A stretch of DNA of 62,149 nt, taken from NCBI RefSeq assembly GCF_014284475.1, contig NZ_WJBC01000018.1, positions 1 through 62,149 of the forward strand, in the 5' to 3' direction. The notes under the pieces were generated by a model that saw only the letters and a list, made by a program, of their open reading frames with translations, was not told the origin of the DNA and made no database searches. Made by a program: the position numbers and the translations under genes. Shown in pieces: positions 54,643 to 61,325 of the stretch (position 1 is the stretch's first letter; each line of letters begins with the position of its first letter). Source of the stretch: Acetobacterium fimetarium (lineage in GTDB: Bacteria; Bacillota; Clostridia; Eubacteriales; Eubacteriaceae).

Positions 54643-54736
54643 AAAAGAAAAGATCACAGACGGTTATGATGAAAAAGAAAACGCCAAGCATCATGCCGGG
54701 TATAATCATCGTGATGCTGCACAGAGGAGGTAAACA

Positions 54737-57700
54737 ATGGACCGCGTTATTTTACACAGCGATATGAACAGTTTTTATGCCAGTGTGGAATGCCTCTACC
54801 ATCCGGAACTGGCCGGCCTGCCGGTGGCGGTCGGGGGAAATCCGGAAAAACGCCATGGCATCATTCTGGCAAAGAATGAGCTGGCCAAGAAATCCGGGAT
54901 TAAAACCGGTGAAACCATCGGTGAGGCAAAGGGGAAATGTCCCCGTCTGGTGGTGCTGCTGCCTGATTATGGCCGCTACCTCCGGTTCTCACGACTGGCC
55001 CGAAAAATCTATTACGAGTATTCGGATCTGGTGGAGCCGTTCGGGCTGGATGAGGCCTGGATTGATGTGACGAGCAGTGTCGGCCTGCATGGCAGCGGCG
55101 AGGAAATCGCCCGGAAGATCAGCCGGCGGATTCAGGATGAGCTGGGCGTGACCGTGTCGATTGGGTAACAGAACTGTTGCAGTAAATTTAGATAAAACTA
55201 TACAAATCTGTATAGTCGTATAGATTTCAACAGAGTACCCTCTGTATCGTGTGAGCGGTGCAGACTAGGTGTTAATTGCTTTTAATTCCTAAAGCCTTGT
55301 GACCAAAGCGGAACTGGAAACGGCAGACGTAACGGTGCGAAAGCAGAAAAAACAACAAGGATGGCATAAGCTGAAACAAAAGCTGATCAGTGTTTGTGAA
55401 TGGATGATCGTGACACACAGAAAACGTCAGTGCTAAGTGCTGTAAAAATGGATGTTTAGCAGGGAAAGCCCTAAGTCGAAAGATATGGGAAACCTCCAAC
55501 GACTATCCCCTTGAGGGGGAGTAAAACCACAAGCTAAGGGTGGAAGAAAAATCCCTCATCTCATCATTATTATAGTGAGATGAAGATATAGTCTGCGCTC
55601 ATGTGAAAGCATGAGAGGTCTGTTCGTGAGAATAAGACTGCTATAATGTTGCGAATTATAGTGAACAAGAAAAATATATACAATTCCAAAAAATATAGAT
55701 AAATATCCGATCTTATGTTATTATTTAATTAATAAATGGATTGGAGGTGTGTACAGATGGAATTGCTTTCCATTGGTAAATTTGCTAAACGTGTAGGTGT
55801 GGACGTTGTGACCCTCCGACGGATGGAAAAAAGCGGTGAATTGATACCGGCCCATAAGTCCGAAGGTGGTACACGTTATTATTCGATTGAACAGTTAAAA
55901 CAGTTTACTTCAAAATCAGATGTAAAGAAACTGACAATAGGGTACTGTCGTGTCAGTACACCGAGTCAGAAAGACGATTTAGAGACTCAGGTTGAAAATG
56001 TCAAATCTTATATGATAGCCAGAGGATATCAGTTTAATGTTATTACCGATATTGGTTCTGGTATTAACTACAACAAAAAAGGTTTGAAAGAATTGATAGA
56101 CAAAATAAACAGTCAGATGATTGATCGAATCGTAATCTTGTATAAAGATCGATTGGTGAGGTTTGGATATGAAATGATTGAATATTTTTGTCATATCAAT
56201 GGTGTTGAGCTTGAGGTTATTGACCATACAGAAAAAACAAAAGAGGCAGAATTAACGGATGATTTAGTACAAATCATTACCGTCTTTGCCAATCGTTTGT
56301 ATGGTCAGCGGTCTAAGAAGACAAAACGTCTGATTGATGAGGTGAAACAACATGATACTGGCGATACGGATTAAACTGAAACCTACAAAAAAACAGGAAG
56401 ACCTTTTTAAAAAATCAGCAGGGGTTGCACGATGGTCTTATAATTATCTTGTCGGACGACGGGAGGAACATTATGTTGCTTATAAACAGGGGTTGGAGTC
56501 AGAGAAATACTTAAAAGAGTCAGATGTACGAAAGTATATTAACACTGTAATTAAAAAGACAACGCATACTTGGCTGAAAGAAGTTGGCAGTAACGTCATG
56601 AAGCAGGCTGTTAAGGATGCTGATCTGGCTTATCAGAGATGGCATAAAGGAACTTCTGGAAAACCTAAGTTTAAAAGCAAGCATCGAAGCAAACCAAGTT
56701 TTTATGTAAACTATGAAAGCCTGAAACGAATAAAAGATGGTTTCAGGGGTGAAAAGATTGGTGTTGTTAAAACCTGTCAACCACTCCCCGAGCTAAGAGA
56801 GGGCGAAAAATATCAAAACCCTCGTATCTCTTTTGATGGTAAAAACTGGTTTTTATCAGTTGGGTATAACCAAATCTTTGAAGCGGTTGAATTGACAAAC
56901 GTAAGTCTGGGTATTGATGTTGGCGTTAAAGAACTGGCTGTCTGTTCAGACGGTTCTTTTAAGAAAAATGTCAACAAGACAAAAGAAGTTAAACGACTTG
57001 AAAAGAAGTTAAAACGTGAGCAGCGAAAGTTGAGTCGTAAATTAATGGCTAACACAAAGGGTTATACCAAAAACAGAAGACCAGTCTATCAGACATCATT
57101 AAAAGAGATGAAAAACATTCAGAAACAAAATCAGGTTATTCAGTTATTACATAAAAGATTGACTGATATACGGACAAATCATTTACATCAATGTTCAAAC
57201 GAAATTGTGAAAACCAAACCGTTTCGTATTGTGATGGAAGATTTGAATGTAAAAGGTATGATGAAGAATAAACATCTGGCAAAAGCCATACAACAGCAGA
57301 AGTTGTGTGAATTCAAACGACAAATAAAGTATAAATGCGAAAAGTATGGTATTGCATTTGTTGAGGCTGATAGATGGTTTCCTTCATCAAAGACATGTTC
57401 ATGCTGTGGACAGATAAAATCAGATTTAAAACTAAAAGACAGGGTTTATCGATGTAACTGTGGTTTAGAAATGGATCGGGATTTTAATGCCAGTGTTAAT
57501 TTAGCAAATTATCAACTCAAAGGACTTAACACGCAATAAGCTTTGAGTATGTACGCAACGATACTGCGGAATTTAAGCCTGTGGAGCATTATATCAAACA
57601 GAAGTAGCTTCGGCAAAACTGGATGCAAAGAAACAGGAAGATAAAGACGAAAGCATGTGTATAAGTCTTATCGTAGTAAAAATGTCTATATTTTTATAAA

Positions 57701-58548
57701 AATGTATATATTTTTCGTATCGGGTATCCTTTAATAAAATTTTTGCCAAGTTCGGTTCGGACTACAAAAAGCCCAATGCCATCACGGTGATCGACTGCCA
57801 TAATTATCAGCGGATTGTCTGGGAGCAGGAAGTGGGGGATTTGCTTTATGTGGGCCGGTCAACGAAGAAAAAGCTGATGAAATACGGCATCTATACCATC
57901 GGCCAGCTGGCGCAGACATCGCTTGATTTTCTGGTCCTTCAGTTCGGAAAAATGGGCGCGGTGCTGTGGCGGTTTGCCAACGGTCTGGATGACAGCCCGG
58001 TGAAACGATTTGATCAAAATTACAATGGTAATGAGCGGCTCATCAAAAGCATCGGCAACAGCATCACCACGCCCCGGGATCTTAAAAATCGCGAGGATGT
58101 CAAACTGATTGTCTACATGCTGACGGAGAGCGTGGCCATGCGGCTGCGCGAATCCGGCTGTTTCTGCCAGACGGTGGCCATCCACGTGCGCAATAAGGAG
58201 CTGAAAAGCTTCACCAGACAGACCAAAACGGAGAAACCGACGGATTTGACCAATGAGATCGCTGAGTTAGCGATGCGGCTGTTTGACCAGAGCTATGATT
58301 TCAGCTCGGACATCCGCTCGCTGGGCGTCCGGGCGGCGGATCTGCTGCCGGATACGGTGCCGATTCAGCTTGATGTGTTCGGTCACGAGGAGGAGCGAGT
58401 CCGTTTGGCCAGACTGGATGATACCGTTGATGGTCTCCGTAAACGCTTCGGCAATCTTTCGGTGCGCCGGGCCGTCACACTGGGCGACAGCATGAGCGGC
58501 CTGGACCCCAAAAAAGATCATATCATCCATCCGATTGGATATTTTTAA
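54737..58548 (+). CDS. dinB: DNA polymerase IV (Y-family), gene interrupted by an IStron
   Basis: The dinB frame is split. The 5-prime exon (54737–55166) encodes the palm/fingers start: HSDMNSFYASVECLYHPELA with the first catalytic Asp, and DEAWIDVT with the second Asp/Glu pair, up to GVTVSIG. The 3-prime exon (57725–58548) continues with SFNKIFAKFGSD, the HhH thumb (GRSTKKKLMKYGIYTIGQLA) and the little-finger domain. Together they make about 418 residues, normal for UmuC/DinB proteins of Firmicutes. The product is an error-prone lesion-bypass polymerase. Unspliced, translation stops at TAA 55166–55168 after 143 residues. GAGGAGG precedes the ATG. Confidence 0.88.
55167..55700 (+). ncRNA. Group I intron ribozyme core of the IStron
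   Basis: Conserved core pieces are present in order: P/Q-like segments around GGAACTGGAAACGGCAGACG (about 55308–55327) and GGGAAAGCCCTAAGTCGAAA (55462–55481), the R element in CCAACGACTATC (55497–55508) and the S element AAGATATAGTC (55583–55593). R and S pair to form P7. The 5-prime end can form a long P1-type helix: GGGTA (55163–55167) with TACCC (about 55236–55240) and CTGTTG with CAACAG. The 3-prime splice site must lie beyond the tnpA–tnpB genes, at the right end of the IStron near 57724, so the ORFs are carried within the intron. Confidence 0.82.
55757..56374 (+). CDS. tnpA: IS607-family serine transposase TnpA
   Basis: A 205-residue protein with a MerR-like N-terminal helix-turn-helix (SIGKFAKRVGVDVVTLRRME, then HKSEGGTRYYS) followed by a serine-recombinase catalytic domain: IGYCRVSTPSQKDDLETQVE with the nucleophilic Ser, and IVILYKDRLVRFGYEMIE. 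This HTH-first order is the hallmark of IS607 transposases, which act by strand exchange through a covalent Ser-DNA bond without making target duplications. The start at 55757 is preferred over 55736 because GGAGGTG lies between them. It overlaps tnpB by 23 bp. Confidence 0.93.
   Translation: MELLSIGKFAKRVGVDVVTLRRMEKSGELIPAHKSEGGTRYYSIEQLKQFTSKSDVKKLTIGYCRVSTPSQKDDLETQVENVKSYMIARGYQFNVITDIGSGINYNKKGLKELIDKINSQMIDRIVILYKDRLVRFGYEMIEYFCHINGVELEVIDHTEKTKEAELTDDLVQIITVFANRLYGQRSKKTKRLIDEVKQHDTGDTD
56352..57539 (+). CDS. tnpB: TnpB RNA-guided nuclease of the IStron
   Basis: A 395-residue TnpB of the IS605/IS607 type, the ancestor class of Cas12. The split RuvC site is complete: Asp189 in LGIDVG, Glu296 in VMEDLNVKGMM and Asp377 in DRDFNASVN. 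A zinc ribbon is formed by CSCCG (349–352) and CNCG (368–370). So it should be an active nuclease guided by an omegaRNA from the right end of the element, cutting empty sites and so favouring retention of the element. The gene lies inside the group I intron, so RNA splicing and omegaRNA production compete for the same transcript. Confidence 0.93.
   Translation: MILAIRIKLKPTKKQEDLFKKSAGVARWSYNYLVGRREEHYVAYKQGLESEKYLKESDVRKYINTVIKKTTHTWLKEVGSNVMKQAVKDADLAYQRWHKGTSGKPKFKSKHRSKPSFYVNYESLKRIKDGFRGEKIGVVKTCQPLPELREGEKYQNPRISFDGKNWFLSVGYNQIFEAVELTNVSLGIDVGVKELAVCSDGSFKKNVNKTKEVKRLEKKLKREQRKLSRKLMANTKGYTKNRRPVYQTSLKEMKNIQKQNQVIQLLHKRLTDIRTNHLHQCSNEIVKTKPFRIVMEDLNVKGMMKNKHLAKAIQQQKLCEFKRQIKYKCEKYGIAFVEADRWFPSSKTCSCCGQIKSDLKLKDRVYRCNCGLEMDRDFNASVNLANYQLKGLNTQ
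57540..57723 (+). ncRNA. Probable omegaRNA region and right end of the IStron
   Basis: The 184 bp after the tnpB stop have the position and feel of a TnpB omegaRNA scaffold (ACTGCGGAATTTAAGCCTGT, then stem-forming and A/T-rich sequence). AT-rich repeats TGTCTATATTT and TGTATATATTT end the element, just before TATCGGG. The guide would be the dinB sequence right after it (GTATCCTTTAATAAAATTTT). Confidence 0.55.
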
Positions 58549-58569
58549 GAGGGACAGATAATTGCGAAA

Positions 58570-58690
58570 GGGCCGTGAGCTTCGCTGCCAGCTTACACGA
58601 AACAATTTTTACACTGTACGGCGGACAGTCTATTGACTGTTCGCCTACACGTTACAAAATTGTTTGTGAAAGCTGACATCAAAGCAAGCA
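58570..58690. repeat. Family-P MITE-like palindrome, copy 5
   Basis: CGCTGCCAGCTTACACGAAA facing TTTGTGAAAGCTGACATC, core GGCGGACAGTC/GACTGTTCGCC, just after dinB. Confidence 0.8.
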
Positions 58691-58721
58691 TTGTTCGATG
58701 CTTTTAAAGTGGTGAAGTATA

Positions 58722-58958
58722 ATGATAAAAAAATATGTTCAGGTGATTGTAAAATTTAAAGAGGACGGGCAAATCATTCCGCTGCAGGTGCTGTGGGAGG
58801 ATGGCCGGGTGTTTGAAATTGACCGGATTCTGGATATGCGTCCGGGGGTTTCGCTGAAGGTCGGCGGCCAGGGCATCCGTTATGTTTGCCGGATCCGAAA
58901 CAAGGAGGTCTGCCTTTATTACGAGGAGCCGCGGTGGTTTGTGGAAAGCAGGACATGA
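58722..58958 (+). CDS. Small conserved protein next to dinB
   Basis: A 78-residue protein with a beta-rich pattern (VIVKFKEDGQIIPLQVLWEDGRVFEIDRIL, ending YYEEPRWFVES). Similar short proteins of unknown function often follow dinB or umuC in clostridia, so it may be part of the same damage-response transcript; a family-P palindrome now lies between. The ribosome site is weak (GTGGTGA). I do not know its function. Confidence 0.65.
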   Translation: MIKKYVQVIVKFKEDGQIIPLQVLWEDGRVFEIDRILDMRPGVSLKVGGQGIRYVCRIRNKEVCLYYEEPRWFVESRT

Positions 58959-59030
58959 TCAGGCATCATATCGTAGAAGCTTATATTACAAGGTATTTCA
59001 AGAGGTCCCTGTACTCAATTTGGGTTCATA

Positions 59031-59079
59031 CCGTAGGGGCGAGGGTCTGACCCCTAGGTCATTATCCAATCGCCCGCAG
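59031..59079. repeat. REP hairpin with enlarged loop, right copy
   Basis: GTAGGGGCGAGGGTCTGACC followed by CCTAGGTCATTATCCAATCG and CCCGC. It is an inverted copy of 53701–53750. The outer arms are the usual GTAG-headed GGGGCGA/TCGCCC; the loop carries an extra GGGTCTGACCC hairpin. A GGCGGGTAATACCCGCC hairpin follows at 59107–59125. Confidence 0.7.
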
Positions 59080-59150
59080 ACGTTTGTCGTTGGTACAGAC
59101 GTTTGCGGGCGGGTAATACCCGCCCCTACAATATGATGCTCTATAATATC

Positions 59151-59198
59151 AGGCCAACGCAATACAAAAGATTACATCACATTGTATTGCGTTGGCCT
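59151..59198. terminator. Strong palindrome after the 59.2-kb gene, possible terminator
   Basis: A 17-bp perfect stem AGGCCAACGCAATACAA/TTGTATTGCGTTGGCCT with a 14-bp loop, 22 bp after the stop of the minus-strand gene. It lacks a clear U-tract, so its terminator role is uncertain. Confidence 0.5.
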
Positions 59199-59220
59199 GG
59201 TTTGGTTAAATAATCTGTTC

Positions 59221-59730
59221 TTACGAAACGGCATTGACGATGCTCTGCATAGAGTCCAGACGAGCGCCGGACTCACAGAATACGGAGTAGACATCGTTGC
59301 CGGCGCTCCAGGTAGCCAGGCCTTCAGAGCCTTCGTTGTATTGGTACAATACGTCGATTCCGGTGCTGTTTGCAATGGTCTGGCTGCTGGTAAATTCGGT
59401 ATAAACGCCGGTGATGTCACCAGCGGTGGCTTCCGCTTTGCGAACGGTGTAAGTCACGCCATCAGCAGTGAAATCGGCTTGTGCGATGGTGTTATCAATG
59501 GTGAAGTACTTGATGTCGGAAGTGTTTGCTGGCAGGGAATTAAAGCTAAAGCCCAGAGCGTTCTGAATCTCATCCACTGAAGCTCTTTCCATCATGGGGT
59601 TGGGCAGTTTGGTGGAATTTTCGTTGGCTTTATTATCTGATTGATTGGTTATTTTTGAATAACCGAAAAAACCAAGGCCGGCAATGAAAATAAGCATCAG
59701 AACAACGACGACAATTTTTTTCGGTTCCAT
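59221..59730 (-). CDS. Membrane-anchored extracytoplasmic protein of unknown function
   Basis: A 169-residue protein with one N-terminal membrane segment (about 5–24, IVVVVLMLIFIAGLGFFG), an Asn/Lys linker to ~48 and a soluble domain (VDEIQNALGFSFNSLP, FTIDNTIAQADFTADGVTYTVRKAE, GLATWSAGNDVYSVF). The signal lacks a lipobox Cys, so it probably stays membrane-anchored with the domain outside. I do not recognise a named family with certainty. The start at 59730 has GAGG a few bases upstream. Confidence 0.75.
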   Translation of the reverse strand: MEPKKIVVVVLMLIFIAGLGFFGYSKITNQSDNKANENSTKLPNPMMERASVDEIQNALGFSFNSLPANTSDIKYFTIDNTIAQADFTADGVTYTVRKAEATAGDITGVYTEFTSSQTIANSTGIDVLYQYNEGSEGLATWSAGNDVYSVFCESGARLDSMQSIVNAVS

Positions 59731-59779
59731 GATAAACCTCACTTTTTATTTAGCTTATTACAAAATTTTAAAGGCACGA

Positions 59780-59995
59780 ACAGAAGTTGCTTTGATGCCA
59801 GTTTGTGCAACCAATTGTGTAACGTGTAGGCGAACAGTCGCTAGACTGTCCGCCGTACAGTGTAACAATTTCGCGAAGGTAACGAGCCAATCACAAGCTT
59901 GCTTGTAGTTGGCGACTACCCGCGCCCCAGAAGAAATTCGCGTAGCGATTTCTTCTGGGGGTTCGCACAAACCGGCAGCGAAGCTCACGGTAGTT
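59780..59995. repeat. Family-P MITE-like palindrome, copy 6, enlarged
   Basis: Reverse orientation. The central GTAGGCGAACAGTC/GACTGTCCGCC core is at about 59825–59858. Before the outer arm closes (GCAGCGAAGCTCAC at about 59976), there is an extra stretch with a strong hairpin CCCCAGAAGAAAT/ATTTCTTCTGGGG (59925–59960). Confidence 0.75.
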
Positions 59996-60018
59996 ATGTA
60001 AAGGCCGTTTTTCAATTT

Positions 60019-61314
60019 TTAAACCGGGCAGTTTGTGTCCTGGGACAGATGGGTGAAATGGCTTTTTCCGCTGGCGTAATCGGCCACGCATTGGCCGTGG
60101 CCCAGCAGCTTGTATTTGTAGCTGAGGAGGCCGTCCAGACCGACTGGTCCGCGGGCATGCAGCTTGGCGGTGCTGACGCCGACTTCTGCACCAAAGCCGA
60201 AGCGGAAACCGTCACTGAATCGCGTTGAACAGTTCCAGAAGACACAGGCAGAATCAACCAGAGTCATGAAGGTTTTGGCAGCGGCTTCATTTGTCGTCAG
60301 AATAACATCGGTGTGTCCGGAGCCGTAGGTGTTGATGTGTGCGACGGCGGCATCCAGGGCAGGAACGATGCGGATCGAAAGAATGTAGTCCAGATATTCG
60401 GTTTTCCAGTCCTGTTCGGTGGCAGCTTCCACATCGATGATTGTTCGCGTGGCGGCATCGCCTTTCAAGCGCACGCCCTTGTTTTCCAGCGCTGCTTTCA
60501 GCGGGGGCAATAAAGCCGGAGCGATCTTTTCATTGACCAGCAGGGTTTCCAGTGCATTGCAGACGGCGACGTACTGTGTTTTGGAATCGACAATAATATC
60601 GACGGCCTGTTTGATGTCGGCATCTTCGTGGGCATACAGGTGGCAGATGCCGTCGGCATGGCCCATGACCGGGATATTTGAATTGGCCATGATGTACTGG
60701 ACAAAACTGTTGGAGCCTCTGGGGATGATCAGATCGATGTAGTCATTTAGCGCCATCATGGCGGTTACATCGTCCCGGGTTTCCAGGTTCTGAACCCAGC
60801 CATCCGGAATGCCGGTTGTTTTTGTGGCTTCGCCGATCACTCTGGCGAGGATGCGGTTGGTTTCCAGCGCTTCCCGGCCGCCTTTGAGCAGAACCGCGTT
60901 GCCGCTTTTCAGGCAGAGGGTGGAAATTTGGACGAAGGCATCCGGCCGGGATTCAAAAATAACACCGATGACACCGATGGGACAGGTCACCTTGTAAAGG
61001 TCCAGGCCTTCATCGAGCTGGGTGGACAGCTTAGTGGAACCCAGGGGGTCGGCAAGCTCGATTAAGCTGTGAATGCCCTGAATGACATCGCTGATTTTGC
61101 CGGCGTCGAAGGTGAGCCGCTTCAGCAGCGGCGCCGCGAGGTTTTCTTCCTGACTGCGTTTCATGTCTTCCTGATTGGCTGCGATGATGGCAGCTGTATT
61201 TTCTTCAAGTGCTTTGGCAATAGCCAGTAAACCGGCGTTTCGGGTCTGGCTGTCGGTGGCAGCTAACTGAATGCCGGCTGCTCTGGCAATTTTACCACGT
61301 TCATGCATTTGCAT
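60019..61314 (-). CDS. proA: Gamma-glutamyl phosphate reductase ProA
   Basis: A 431-residue enzyme of proline synthesis that reduces gamma-glutamyl phosphate to glutamate semialdehyde with NADPH. Family motifs are clear: CPIGVIGVIFESRPDAFVQISTLCLKSGNAVLLKGGREA, YIDLIIPRGSNSFVQYIM, catalytic Cys in TQYVAVCNALETLLVN, and the C-terminal GFGAEVGVSTAKLHARGPVGLDGL. Start at 61314 is likely, since the residues upstream come from the flank of a tnpB element; there is no good ribosome site. The C-terminus extends ~13 residues past the usual GKSHFTH. No proB is seen; it may lie beyond the edge or be separated by the insertion. Confidence 0.92.
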   Translation of the reverse strand: MQMHERGKIARAAGIQLAATDSQTRNAGLLAIAKALEENTAAIIAANQEDMKRSQEENLAAPLLKRLTFDAGKISDVIQGIHSLIELADPLGSTKLSTQLDEGLDLYKVTCPIGVIGVIFESRPDAFVQISTLCLKSGNAVLLKGGREALETNRILARVIGEATKTTGIPDGWVQNLETRDDVTAMMALNDYIDLIIPRGSNSFVQYIMANSNIPVMGHADGICHLYAHEDADIKQAVDIIVDSKTQYVAVCNALETLLVNEKIAPALLPPLKAALENKGVRLKGDAATRTIIDVEAATEQDWKTEYLDYILSIRIVPALDAAVAHINTYGSGHTDVILTTNEAAAKTFMTLVDSACVFWNCSTRFSDGFRFGFGAEVGVSTAKLHARGPVGLDGLLSYKYKLLGHGQCVADYASGKSHFTHLSQDTNCPV

Positions 61315-61325
61315 TGGCTTTCTGC

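Larger units (their letters stand above)
55164..57723 (+). mobile_element. IStron: group I intron plus IS607-type tnpA–tnpB in dinB
   Basis: A 2558-bp element (counted from one GG core to the other) that splits dinB. The left junction reads ATTG-GG-TAACAG and the right TATC-GG-GTATCC. Removing one GG and the element restores ATTGGGGTATCC, which is in frame for SIGVSFNK. A GG dinucleotide core is the known target preference of IS607-family serine transposases, and a serine transposase plus tnpB are present. The first ~500 bp carry group I intron core elements. Both parts together define an IStron, a chimera known from clostridia and bacilli. Confidence 0.85.

Noticed and set aside
55272-55499. 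75-codon minus-strand ORF in the IStron
   Set aside because: It lies over the group I intron core and lacks coding features.
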